DNA from: Cereibacter_A sp052244495
GTDB lineage: Bacteria > Pseudomonadota > Alphaproteobacteria > Rhodobacterales > Rhodobacteraceae
DNA: 64,000 nucleotides
Assembly (NCBI GenBank): GCA_052244495.1
Contig: JBQPXH010000003.1
Direction: 5' to 3' (one strand)
Shown: one piece after another, positions 36,298 to 44,297 of the stretch
How positions within the stretch are numbered: the first letter of the stretch is position 1
How the letters are laid out: every line of letters starts with the position of its first letter
Translations under genes and position numbers: made by a program
Notes under the pieces: model-generated
What the model was told of the DNA's origin: nothing
Seen by the model: only the letters and a program-made list of their open reading frames with translations
The model's database searches: none

Positions 36298-37395
36298 TCA
36301 GCGGAAGAGGACGAGCGCCCCCGGGCTCCAGCCGATGCGGGTGCGGGCGCCGATGTCGAGCACGGCGCGCCCGAAGACGTTGCGCATGGAAAGGCGGACC
36401 GGAGCCTCGGTGCCGTCGAGGCGGATGTCGTAATAGGTCATGTCGCCGTAGTAGACGACCTCCTCGATCGTCCCCATCGCCTCGCGATCGCCCTTCTGCC
36501 CCTCGAAGAGGATGGTTGCCGTCTCGGGCCGGAAGCCGACGGAGGCGCCCGTCCCGCCGGAAGCACCCGGCGCCTGAGCTGCGTCGAGCAGCACCCGGCC
36601 GAGGCCCTGCGCCTCGACCTCGATCCCCTGCGCGGTCTCGCTCAGGATCCGCGCCGGCAGGAAGTTCATCGTCCCGATGAAGTCCGCGACCTTGCGGGAA
36701 TTCGGCCGCCGGTAGAGCGTCTCGGGGTCGGCGAGCTGCGCGATCTCGCCCTCGAACATGACGGCGATCCGGTCGGACATGACCAGCGCCTCTTCCTGGT
36801 CGTGGGTGACGAGGATGAAGGTGATCCCCACCTGCCGCTGCAGCTTGATGAGCTCGACCTGCATCTGCTCGCGCATCTTCTTGTCGAGCGCCGAGAGCGG
36901 CTCGTCCAGCAGCAGCACCTTGGGCTTCAGGATCAGCGCACGCGCCAGCGCCACCCGCTGCCGCTGCCCGCCCGAGAGCGCATGCGCGGCCCGCGCGCCG
37001 TAGCCGCGCAACCCCACCATCTCGAGCGCCTCGGCCACTCGCCGCGTCGTCTCCTCCTTCGAGAGGTTCGCGCGGCGCAGGCCGAAGCCCACGTTCTGCG
37101 CCACCGTCAGATGCGGGAAGATCGCGTAGCTCTGGAACACCATGTTGGTGGGCCGCTTGTTTGCGGGCACCCCCTTGGTGTCCTTGCCGTCGATCAGCAC
37201 CACGCCCGACGAGATCTCCTCGAACCCCGCGATGGTGCGCAGAAGCGTGGTCTTGCCGCAGCCCGAGGGCCCGAGCAGCGAGAAGAACTCGCCCGCCCGG
37301 ATCGTGGCCGAGATGCCGCGCAGCGCGTGGTAGTCCCCGTAGTATTTGTGGACGTCGCGGAACTCGATCATCGTGGGTTTCGCGGCAGCGGTCAC
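36298..37395 (-). CDS. Polyamine-type ABC transporter ATP-binding protein (PotA-like)
   Basis: A 365-residue ATPase of a spermidine/putrescine-type importer. Walker A is GPSGCGKTT, the signature LSGGQRQR, Walker B LLLDEPLSALD, and the H-loop VTHDQ; a TOBE domain fills the C-terminal third. GTG 37395 is chosen because its first base overlaps the stop of the permease gene (GTGA) and GGAGG lies seven bases upstream; ATG 37371 is the alternative. Last gene of a three-gene operon. Confidence 0.92.
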   Translation of the reverse strand: MTAAAKPTMIEFRDVHKYYGDYHALRGISATIRAGEFFSLLGPSGCGKTTLLRTIAGFEEISSGVVLIDGKDTKGVPANKRPTNMVFQSYAIFPHLTVAQNVGFGLRRANLSKEETTRRVAEALEMVGLRGYGARAAHALSGGQRQRVALARALILKPKVLLLDEPLSALDKKMREQMQVELIKLQRQVGITFILVTHDQEEALVMSDRIAVMFEGEIAQLADPETLYRRPNSRKVADFIGTMNFLPARILSETAQGIEVEAQGLGRVLLDAAQAPGASGGTGASVGFRPETATILFEGQKGDREAMGTIEEVVYYGDMTYYDIRLDGTEAPVRLSMRNVFGRAVLDIGARTRIGWSPGALVLFR

Positions 37396-38198
37396 AGGAA
37401 GCCTCCGGTATCCTTGGCGCCGGAACGGGCAAGGCCACGACGGCGGAAATATTCGGCACTGGCGAGCAGCACGATCGAGCAGGCGACGAGCACCGTGCCG
37501 AGCGCCATGATGACGGGCACCGCCTGCGGGAAGCGGAACTGCGAGAAGATGTAGATCGGCAGCGTGGGCTCGGTTCCCGCGAGGAAGAAGGCGATGATGA
37601 ACTCGTCGAGGCTGATGGTGAAGGAGATCAGCAGCGACGAGATGATCCCCGGCATGACCAGCGGCAGGATGATGAGGCGGAAGGTCGAGATGGCTGTCTC
37701 GCCCAGATCGTAGGCTGCCTCCTCGAGCGAGCGGTCGAGCGACTGGAAGGCCGAGGACAGGATCGCGATGGTGAAGGGCGTGCAGATCAGCACATGGCCG
37801 AGGATCACCGTGAAGATCGTGAGGTTGATCCCCAGACCCAGCAGCACCACGAGCAGCGACACCGCGACGATGATCTCGGGCAGGACCAGCGGCAGCATGA
37901 TCAGACCCATGACGCCGCCCTTCCCGGGAAACTGGTAGCGCGTCGAGGCACGCGCCGCGAAGACGCCGAGCGTGGTCGAGATCACGGACGCCGATCCCGC
38001 GATGATCAGGCTGTTCTTCACCGCCTGCCACAGCGTCGGCTGGTTCGCCGCCTCGACGAACCATTTCGTGCTGAAGCCCGTCAGCGGGAAGGCAATGACC
38101 GTCCCCTCGTTGAAGGCGAAGAGCGGCAGGAGGATGATCGGCGCATAGAGGAAGAGCAGATAGGCCAGCGCGTAGATCCGGAACCCGTTCCCCTTCAT
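37392..38198 (-). CDS. Polyamine-type ABC transporter permease (PotC-like)
   Basis: A 268-residue inner-membrane permease with six hydrophobic segments and the EAA cytoplasmic loop (SLEEAAYDLGETAISTFRLIILP, read in part as EEAAYDLGETA), the contact with the ATPase. Its start overlaps the stop of the upstream permease by four bases (ATGA), and its own stop overlaps the ATPase start. Forms the translocation channel with the PotB-like subunit. Confidence 0.92.
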   Translation of the reverse strand: MKGNGFRIYALAYLLFLYAPIILLPLFAFNEGTVIAFPLTGFSTKWFVEAANQPTLWQAVKNSLIIAGSASVISTTLGVFAARASTRYQFPGKGGVMGLIMLPLVLPEIIVAVSLLVVLLGLGINLTIFTVILGHVLICTPFTIAILSSAFQSLDRSLEEAAYDLGETAISTFRLIILPLVMPGIISSLLISFTISLDEFIIAFFLAGTEPTLPIYIFSQFRFPQAVPVIMALGTVLVACSIVLLASAEYFRRRGLARSGAKDTGGFL

Positions 38199-39082
38199 TT
38201 CGGCCCCCGGAGGAAGCGGCGGTTCAGGAACAGGAAGATCAGGCTCACCACCGTCACGATGCTCATGGCGGAAACGGCGATCGCCGATCCGAGCGGGTAA
38301 TTGTCGAGTTTCAGATACTGGAGCTGGATCAGGTTCGCGACCATCCGCCCCTCGGGCCCGCCCACCAGCTGCGGCGTCACGTAGTCGCCGATGGTCGGGA
38401 TGAAGACGATCAGGACCGAGGCGATCACGCCCGGCATGGCCAGCGGCAGCGTCACGCGCCAGAAGGTCAGCAGCTTCGATTCCCCCAGATCCTGTCCCGC
38501 CTCGAGCAGCGCCCGGTCGATCTTCTCGAGCGCCACGAAGATCGGCAGGATCGCGAAGGGCGCATAGGCGTGGGCCAGCGTGATGACGACCGCATTCACG
38601 TTGTAGAGGATGAAGGTCAGCGGCTCGTCGATGATGCCGAGGCCCAGAAGGCCCGAGTTGATCACCCCGTTGAAGCCGAGGATGACCTTCCAGAGGAAGA
38701 CCCGGATCAGGTAGCTCGTCCAGAACGGAATGGTGATCAGGAAGAGCCAGAGCGACTTGCGCTCGGGCACGACATGGAACGAGACGAAATAGGCCACCGG
38801 AAAGGCCAGCAGCACCGTGACCGCCGTGACCGCCATGGCGACCCCCAGCGAGCGCAGCATCACGGTCCGGTAGAGCTCGTTCGTCCAGGCCTCGTGATAG
38901 TTGGCCAACGTGAATTCGCGGACGATCTCGAGGTAGCCGTCGGTGAGGAAACTGTAGACCGCGATCGTGCCGAGAGGAGCGGCCAACAGAAGGATCGCGT
39001 AAAGGGCAGGAGGTCCCACGAGAAGATAGCCATGAGCCGCCTCGGATCGCCGAAAGCGATTCCACCGCGTTTCCTGCTCCAT
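38195..39082 (-). CDS. Polyamine-type ABC transporter permease (PotB-like)
   Basis: A 295-residue permease with six hydrophobic segments and the EAA loop LLEAGQDLGESKLLTFWRV. The N-terminal 20 residues are hydrophilic. ATG 39082 is taken over the upstream ATG at 39157 because the family begins shortly before the first membrane helix. First gene of the operon; the binding protein that normally accompanies such transporters is not in the window on either side. Confidence 0.92.
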   Translation of the reverse strand: MEQETRWNRFRRSEAAHGYLLVGPPALYAILLLAAPLGTIAVYSFLTDGYLEIVREFTLANYHEAWTNELYRTVMLRSLGVAMAVTAVTVLLAFPVAYFVSFHVVPERKSLWLFLITIPFWTSYLIRVFLWKVILGFNGVINSGLLGLGIIDEPLTFILYNVNAVVITLAHAYAPFAILPIFVALEKIDRALLEAGQDLGESKLLTFWRVTLPLAMPGVIASVLIVFIPTIGDYVTPQLVGGPEGRMVANLIQLQYLKLDNYPLGSAIAVSAMSIVTVVSLIFLFLNRRFLRGPK

Positions 39083-39516
39083 CGCGCCCCCGCTTCGCCG
39101 TGCCTTGAAGTTCTTGCATAGCTCGAAAGCCAAGGAAAGACCTTCGACACGGGACACCTCGCCGGTTGCCCTAAGGTTGAGCAGATCGGCCTGCAGACGA
39201 AGGACAAGGGGCAGTCAAACGGAAGATAGCTTTTCCTTTTTCTAGCAAGTGCTTTCCGACCAATCCTTGACCGCCACATGAAGTTTGGAAGTCATGACAT
39301 GCGATCCGGCTGCCCATCAGGCAGCGTCACTGCACAACGGAAAGGCAGTTGTGACACGTTGCCAGCCCCGTTGCGGCGGCAAGGGTGGACGCGTCCGGTG
39401 TGTCGCTGGCGGATTGTGAACTTCACGACCTGCGTCCGCTCCGGACCAAGAGGCTTCACTTCGGGCAGCGGCCCGGCATCAGATCCCGGGGCCGGCCCGG
39501 CTCATCGTGCTGGCGT
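39083..39516. other. Promoter region of the ABC transporter operon
   Basis: 434 bases with no credible gene, locally A/T-richer near 39210-39290. It contains a small hairpin GCTGCC-CATCA-GGCAGC (39309-39325) and an inverted repeat CACAAC-N9-GTTGTG (39333-39353) nested in GTCAC...GTGAC. These may be regulatory or serve as terminator for the MocR gene. Confidence 0.5.
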
Positions 39517-40920
39517 CTAGATCGGAAGCTCCGACGGGGGCGAGGCGAGCAGCCGCGACAACCGGTCCACCGCCGCTTCCAGCCGGGCTCGCGGCACCTG
39601 CCCCGCGATGGCGAGCCGCACCGCGTTCGGGGACCGGCCGTGCACCAGCGCGTATTCGTCAGCCGAGCGCAGCAGCACACCCTCGGATTCTGCGGTTCGG
39701 GTGAAGGTCGAGGTTCGCCATCCGATTGGCAGGCGCAGCCACACGAAGGGCAGGCCCGGCTGCCAGGACAGATCATGCGCGCCAAGTCCGTTCACGACCG
39801 CCTGCAGCCGGTCGCTGAAGGCGCCCTGCACGCGGCGACGGATTTCCGAGGCCTGTCCGCTCTGGAAAAGGTCGAGGCACAGGTCCGAGACCGGCCGGCC
39901 GAGCGCGAAGAACGCATGCTGCGCGGTCAGCCGTCCCGTCTCGCCACGGCCTGTCGGGCAGACGATGTAGCCGAAGCGCAGGGCCGCCGAAACGGTCTTG
40001 GACAGGCTGCCGACATACCACGTGCGCTCGGGCGCGAGTGCCCGCATCGAGGGAAGCGAGCTTTCCGCCACGGTGTAGCAATCGTCCTCGATGATCTGCA
40101 GCTCATGGCGGCGCGCGACGGCCACGATCTCGGCGCGCCGCTGCTCGGACATGCGGACGGCGGTCGGGTTCTGCGCCTCGGTCGTGACGCAGAGGATCTG
40201 CGGACCGTGCTTGCGGCAGCAGGCCTCCAGCGCGTCGGGCCGCAGCCCGTCCTGGTCGAGCTCCACCCCCACAACATCGGCCCGAGCAAGCCGCGCCGCG
40301 TGGCGGAAGCCCGGATAGGCCAGTTCCTCGGTCAGCACGACGGGCCGGTCGCCTCTCAGGCAGCAGAGCATGACGAGGCCAATACCGCTCTGTCCGCCAT
40401 GCGTGAGGGCCATGTCCTCAGGCCCGACCGGGCCAAGCACGCGGTCGGCGAGCCAGTCGACCACCGCCTGCCTGAGCGCGGTCTCCTCGCGCTGGGTTGG
40501 ATAGTCGCGCCAGTCCGATCCTAGATCGCCCGCCACGCGCCTCAGCGCCTCGGAAAAGAGCTGCATCTGGCCGACGTCCGGCAACTGCGGCGAACGGAGA
40601 TCGAGAAGGCCCGGGGCCTCCTCGGGATCGCGCTCGACAAAGAGCGATTGGGTCGGCCCGAGGCGCGGCTCGGCCGCGGCGACGAAGGTGCCCCGCCCGA
40701 CGGTTGCTGCGAGCAGCCCCTCCTGCGTTGCGAGCTGATAGGCCCGCGAGACCGTGCCGGGTGTGACCGAGAGCGCCCAGGCAAGATCCCGCACCGTCGG
40801 AAGCTGCCCGCCCGGCGTCAGCGTGCCGTCGCGGATCGCCTCGCGCAGGGCGCGGGTCAGCGCCAGATACTTCGGGCCGGGAAATTGTGCGAGGTCTGGA
40901 CGCCATATTGTATCAGTCAC
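39517..40920 (-). CDS. MocR-type regulator (GntR HTH plus aminotransferase domain)
   Basis: A 467-residue chimera: a GntR winged helix (about residues 18-80, LPTVRDLAWALSVTPGTVSRAY) linked to a fold-type I aminotransferase-like domain with the PLP lysine in VGSLSKTVS. MocR proteins sense amino acids or PLP adducts and bind direct repeats near their own promoter. GTG 40920 has AGAGG upstream. Three ATTGTAT motifs lie in the divergent region with the DUF1127 gene, one of them overlapping its own first codons, pointing to autoregulation. Ligand unknown. Confidence 0.9.
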   Translation of the reverse strand: MTDTIWRPDLAQFPGPKYLALTRALREAIRDGTLTPGGQLPTVRDLAWALSVTPGTVSRAYQLATQEGLLAATVGRGTFVAAAEPRLGPTQSLFVERDPEEAPGLLDLRSPQLPDVGQMQLFSEALRRVAGDLGSDWRDYPTQREETALRQAVVDWLADRVLGPVGPEDMALTHGGQSGIGLVMLCCLRGDRPVVLTEELAYPGFRHAARLARADVVGVELDQDGLRPDALEACCRKHGPQILCVTTEAQNPTAVRMSEQRRAEIVAVARRHELQIIEDDCYTVAESSLPSMRALAPERTWYVGSLSKTVSAALRFGYIVCPTGRGETGRLTAQHAFFALGRPVSDLCLDLFQSGQASEIRRRVQGAFSDRLQAVVNGLGAHDLSWQPGLPFVWLRLPIGWRTSTFTRTAESEGVLLRSADEYALVHGRSPNAVRLAIAGQVPRARLEAAVDRLSRLLASPPSELPI

Positions 40921-40994
40921 AATGTTCCTCTGGAGCAGTTTGCGCTGTCATTGTATGGTATCATTACTTTATGTAGAGGATTGTATCAATACAA
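40908..40994. promoter_or_regulatory. Candidate MocR operator array
   Basis: ATTGTAT occurs at 40908-40914, 40950-40956 and 40980-40986; the last forms a palindrome with ATACAA (40989-40994). Spacings are 42 and 30 bases, close to whole helical turns. The array fills the divergent promoter between the MocR gene and the DUF1127 gene. Confidence 0.6.
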
Positions 40995-41004
40995 AGGTGC
41001 AAAG

Positions 41005-41232
41005 ATGACTCGCGCGATCCCGCAGACCCCGCCTGACGCCTTCAAACTGAACCGCTCCATGCCGCCGCTGGCGCGCATGCTGTTCAATCTGGGCCTCGTG
41101 GTGCTCCGCTGGGAGGAGCGCCGTCACACGCGCCAAGGCCTCTCCCGGCTCGATCCGCATCTGTTGCGGGACATCGGGCTGACGGCGCGTGCAGCCGAGA
41201 TCGAGGCCTCGAAGCCATTCTGGCGGGGGTAA
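41005..41232 (+). CDS. DUF1127 family small protein
   Basis: A 75-residue protein. The last 45 residues form the DUF1127 (YjiS-like) motif: a helix ending RRHTRQGLSRLDPHLLRDIGLT, with a basic, RNA-binding-like surface. Small DUF1127 proteins in alphaproteobacteria affect RNA turnover and phosphate or stress responses; that role here is inference. ATG 41005 follows AAAGGTG. Divergent from the MocR gene and closed by a strong terminator at 41257, so it is a single-gene unit probably controlled by MocR. Confidence 0.85.
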   Translation: MTRAIPQTPPDAFKLNRSMPPLARMLFNLGLVVLRWEERRHTRQGLSRLDPHLLRDIGLTARAAEIEASKPFWRG

Positions 41233-41256
41233 GCCCGTCAACAGGTCCCCATGACT

Positions 41257-41290
41257 AGGCCGGGCTCCGCCCGGCCTCTCTTTTTTCCCC
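41257..41290 (+). terminator. Rho-independent terminator after the DUF1127 gene
   Basis: AGGCCGGGC (41257-41265), loop TCC, GCCCGGCCT (41269-41277), then CTC and six T residues. A textbook terminator. Confidence 0.95.
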
Positions 41291-41564
41291 CTTCGTCCGG
41301 CTTCTCCGAGCAGGGTCGGCCTTGGCGCATCGCCGGCCTCGGGCGTGCTCAATCGCATCCCTCGAACCGGACTGGCTCGAACGAGCATCGTCTCAAAGCG
41401 CCCCCATGAGCACAAAAGATGATTCTCCCGGCTCGTCGGCCCCGGTTCGCCCTGTCGCGGGCCAGATCCGCCTCCTGCGCGCGGGTGGTGCGCTCTGGAG
41501 AGATCCGTTTTGTCGGGAGCTTGACGTGAGCCACACAGAGACCGAATGGCGCGACGCCGGAGGG

Positions 41565-41599
41565 AGAGAATGACAAAGGCCCGCGCAAGCGCGGGCCTT
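41565..41599 (-). terminator. Rho-independent terminator after rpsI
   Basis: AAGGCCCGCG (41576-41585), loop CAAG, CGCGGGCCTT (41590-41599). Read on the minus strand it is followed by TTTGTCATTCTC. Confidence 0.85.
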
Positions 41600-41623
41600 C
41601 CCAAACGACGTGACGCGATGAGA

Positions 41624-42106
41624 TCAGCGCTTCGAGAACTGGAAGCTCCGGCGGGCCTTCGCCTTGCCGTACTTCTTCCGCTCGACGACGCGGCTGTCGC
41701 GGGTCAGGAAGCCCGCGGCCTTGAGCGCAGCGCGCAGCGAGGGTTCGTAGAGTTGCAGCGCCTTCGAGATGCCGTGTTTCACCGCACCGGCCTGGCCCGA
41801 GAGCCCGCCGCCGGCCACGGTCGCCATCACGTCGAACTGACCTTCGACATTGGCCACCTTGAAGGGCTGGCGCAGGATCATCTGCAGCACCGGACGGGCG
41901 AAGTACTCGTCCATCGGCTTGCCGTTCACCGAGACCTTGCCCGAGCCCGGTTTGATCCAGACGCGGGCCACCGCGTCCTTGCGCTTGCCGGTGGCGTAGG
42001 AGCGGCCGAGCGAGTCACGGACCGGCTCGCGCGCGACGGCGACTTCGGCCGCCGGGGCGTCGCCAACGACCGATTTCAGATCGTCGAGGGATTTGATGTC
42101 GGACAT
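41624..42106 (-). CDS. rpsI: 30S ribosomal protein S9
   Basis: A 160-residue S9 whose C-terminal tail reaches the P-site tRNA. The conserved family part starts near residue 35 (RSYATGKRKDAVARVWI) and ends in the invariant KARRSFQFSKR tail. An acidic 33-residue N-terminal extension is typical of alphaproteobacteria. It follows rplM with a gap of three bases, the usual rplM-rpsI operon. Confidence 0.98.
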   Translation of the reverse strand: MSDIKSLDDLKSVVGDAPAAEVAVAREPVRDSLGRSYATGKRKDAVARVWIKPGSGKVSVNGKPMDEYFARPVLQMILRQPFKVANVEGQFDVMATVAGGGLSGQAGAVKHGISKALQLYEPSLRAALKAAGFLTRDSRVVERKKYGKAKARRSFQFSKR

Positions 42107-42109
42107 GGC

Positions 42110-42574
42110 TTACGCGCTCCGGGTGTTCTTCGGGTTCAGCGACGCAACGTCGAGAACGGTGGGCTGCTGCGCTTCGTGCGGATGCTCGGCACCGGCATAG
42201 ACGCGCAGATTGGTCATCTGCTGGCGGCCGAGGCTGTTGCGCGAGATCATGCGCTCGACGGCCTTGATCACCACGCGCTCGGGATGCGCGCCTTCGAGAA
42301 CCTGCTCGGCCGTGCGGAACTTGATGCCGCCCGGGTGGCCGGTGTGCCAGTAGTAGCGCTTGTCGGTGCGCTTCTTGCCCGTCATCTGCACCTTGTCGGC
42401 GTTGATGACGATGACGTTGTCACCCATGTCCATGTGGGGGGTGAAGGTCGGCTTGTTCTTGCCGCGCAGGATGTTGGCGACGATCGTGGCGAGACGGCCC
42501 AGCACGACGCCTTCGGCGTCGATAAGGATCCATTTCTTCTCGATATCCGCCGGGGTAGCGGTGAAGGTTTTCAT
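42110..42574 (-). CDS. rplM: 50S ribosomal protein L13
   Basis: A 154-residue L13, an early assembly protein of the large subunit. Conserved blocks include WILIDAEGVVLGRLA, TFTPHMDMGDNVIVINADKV, YYWHTGHPGG and the RMISRNSLGRQQM segment. ATG 42574 is the family start (MKTFTATPADIEKKW); the longer frame is not used. Upstream lies a likely sigma-70 promoter (42671-42698). Confidence 0.98.
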   Translation of the reverse strand: MKTFTATPADIEKKWILIDAEGVVLGRLATIVANILRGKNKPTFTPHMDMGDNVIVINADKVQMTGKKRTDKRYYWHTGHPGGIKFRTAEQVLEGAHPERVVIKAVERMISRNSLGRQQMTNLRVYAGAEHPHEAQQPTVLDVASLNPKNTRSA

Positions 42575-42897
42575 CGGGAATCCCTGGAATGGAGCGAGGG
42601 AAGCCCCCGCGAATTCGGATGCGGCTGTTTCCGGCATTTCGCTCGTCGCGTCAAGGGGCGAGAGGTCGATATTGTATTGCACATACAATGACTTACAAAA
42701 AAGGTATCTCCATACCCCACATCAACATGCTGCCGCAGCGGTATAATTTCCGCCTGCTCCTCCACGCACGCGACGCCGATGGTGCCCGCTGCGGACGCCT
42801 TGGGAGTCAGGCGATCCGCCACGGAAAGGCTGCGGCATCGCAAGGCCACACCCGGACGTGCGTTCAAGGGTCACGGATGCCGGGGCGCATGGCGATT
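42575..42897. other. rplM leader and upstream region
   Basis: 323 bases between rplM and the SseB-like gene. Apart from the promoter described separately I see no gene; the roughly 95-base leader could hold ribosomal-protein autoregulation, but no structure stands out. Confidence 0.5.
42671..42698 (-). promoter_or_regulatory. Likely sigma-70 promoter of rplM-rpsI
   Basis: On the minus strand TTGTAA (complement of 42693-42698) and TACAAT (complement of 42671-42676) are separated by 16 bases, about 100 bases before the rplM start. The -10 region is part of an inverted repeat ATTGTAT-N5-ATACAAT (42671-42689). Confidence 0.6.
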
Positions 42898-43686
42898 TCA
42901 CTTGAGGATCGGCGGTCTCTCCGGGTCCATTCCCGGCGCGGCAGGAATGTGCTCCTCGCGCAGTTCGGGCATCTTCGGAACGGGCAGGTCGAAGCGGTGA
43001 CCCACGCGCGAGATGGCGGTCTCGGCCGCTTCACCGCTGTCCAGGAAGGCCACGTCCAGCGTCTCCGTGTCCAGCCCAGAGAAGGTCAGCGCCTCGGAGA
43101 CCGCCCGCGCAAGAGCGAGGCGCGCACCAGGGGAGGCGTCGGTAAAGGCCAGCATGTGGCCATCCCGGCCGTCGTCGTAGTGCACGGAGGCGAGCGTCGC
43201 GCAACCCGCCAACCCTCCTGCCCGCGCCAGCTTGTCCCCGAGGGCAAGCATCAGCGCATCCGGCAGCCGCGGCGGGGCAAAGCTCTCGGGCCGCGCCACC
43301 TCCTCCGAGGGTGCCTGGCCGATCGTCTGGGCCAACCACTCCACAGCCTCGGGCGGCAGCAGCATCGCTGACGGCGCGTCGCCCAGGTTCAACCCCAGCC
43401 CGACCCCCTGCCCGGCCAGCAGCCCCGCGATGACGCGCCCCGGCAGCGCCGCATAGGGCGCGGGCATGCCGGTGAAGGCGGCCAGCCGCTCCTCGAGATC
43501 GAAGGCCAGGACGACCGGCCCCTCCTCGAGGTCGAAGACCTGCGGAGACAGCGTCTCGTTCTCCGGCTCGACCTCGAGCAGCAGGAAGAGTTCCCCATCC
43601 GCCAGCCTGCCGTAGAAGCGCAGGCGGGCTGCATCGTCATCCGGCGCGGCCTCCATTGCGGCATGGGCTTGATCGAGCGGGGTCAT
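42898..43686 (-). CDS. SseB family protein
   Basis: A 262-residue soluble protein with an N-terminal SseB domain (about residues 5-115, with the ARLRFYGRLADGELFLLLE strand and the YAALPGRVIAGLLAGQGVGLGLN segment) and a C-terminal domain resembling SseB_C. SseB proteins are described as enhancers of serine-sensitivity or as type III secretion-associated proteins, with no defined activity here. A GGAAGAGG ribosome site precedes ATG 43686. The gene is alone; the ribosomal operon follows downstream. Confidence 0.8.
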   Translation of the reverse strand: MTPLDQAHAAMEAAPDDDAARLRFYGRLADGELFLLLEVEPENETLSPQVFDLEEGPVVLAFDLEERLAAFTGMPAPYAALPGRVIAGLLAGQGVGLGLNLGDAPSAMLLPPEAVEWLAQTIGQAPSEEVARPESFAPPRLPDALMLALGDKLARAGGLAGCATLASVHYDDGRDGHMLAFTDASPGARLALARAVSEALTFSGLDTETLDVAFLDSGEAAETAISRVGHRFDLPVPKMPELREEHIPAAPGMDPERPPILK

Positions 43687-43734
43687 GGCGCTGGCCTCTT
43701 CCTGTGCGGGACGGGGCTGTCCTAGAGGCTCGCC

Positions 43735-43885
43735 CCACCCGCGGCAAGGTCACCTGAACGGCGCATGGCCATCGCAGTGTGAACGCCCGAGAGGGGGTTG
43801 CGCGGGTCTTCGGGCCATTGGAACCGGTCCGAATTAGCGAAGGGGCGGCTCGCTCCCGCCGCCCCTTCGTCTTCTTGCCGTAATA
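43735..43885 (+). ncRNA. Possible small RNA ending in a rho-independent terminator
   Basis: GAAGGGGCGGC (43839-43849), an 8-base loop and GCCGCCCCTTC (43858-43868) followed by GTCTTCTTG look like a terminator in the plus direction, yet the nearest upstream gene runs the other way. A short transcript starting in the SseB promoter region is a plausible explanation. The 5' end is a guess. Confidence 0.3.
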
Positions 43886-44026
43886 GGTTGGTTACTGAAA
43901 GACTACGTTCAAAAGTCTGGGGCACTACTCTTAGTGATAATGTGTTTTAACTTGTGTATCCCACACGTCCCTGCGTCAACGCTTCCTTTACCCTTTGGCT
44001 AAAAGTGCAACCGGTAGAGGGTTGCA

Positions 44027-44082
44027 GCGCAACTTTCGCGCGAGCGCGGACACCCGCACACCCTCTCGGCGGAAAGTTGCGC
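44027..44082. repeat. 11-bp inverted repeat in the rfbC-like promoter region
   Basis: GCGCAACTTTC (44027-44037) and GAAAGTTGCGC (44072-44082) are exact reverse complements separated by 34 bases. Confidence 0.85.
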
Positions 44083-44297
44083 ATGAAATCGCGGCAAGCG
44101 CGGGCACATGCATGGCGGATGGGCGATCCGAATCGATTCGAGCCAAAGAGCGGCGTCTGTTCGCCGATTCTGGCGAATGCAGATTGGCGCTTGCCCGCCG
44201 ATGCGAACTTGGACACAGTCGCGGGACGCCGACTTTCGTCGCATTTCGACGCCGGCATCGGGCCGGGGCGTGACGCTTTGAAGGAGAAACTTGCCGA

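Larger units (their letters stand above)
41233..41623. other. Intergenic region between DUF1127 gene and rpsI
   Basis: 391 bases. It holds two facing terminators (41257-41290 plus strand, 41565-41599 minus strand). The roughly 270 bases between them show no coding or tRNA-like signal that I can defend. Confidence 0.6.
43687..44297. other. Long intergenic region with a terminator and an A/T-rich stretch
   Basis: 611 bases without a credible gene. It includes a strong plus-strand terminator hairpin (43839-43868) with no annotated gene before it, an unusually A/T-rich stretch (about 43880-43965) and an 11-bp inverted repeat (44027-44082) ahead of the rfbC-like gene. Confidence 0.6.

Noticed and set aside
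39309..39353. Hairpin and inverted repeat ahead of the ABC transporter as a defined operator
   Set aside because: The repeats are short and match no family consensus that I can name; noted only as possible regulatory sequence.
39517..40920. The MocR gene as EnuR, the usual ectoine regulator
   Set aside because: It lies about 12 kb from the ectoine genes and is paired with a DUF1127 gene with its own operator array.
41322..41573. Small plus-strand frame between the DUF1127 gene and rpsI
   Set aside because: No ribosome site or recognisable motif; it runs into the rpsI terminator region.
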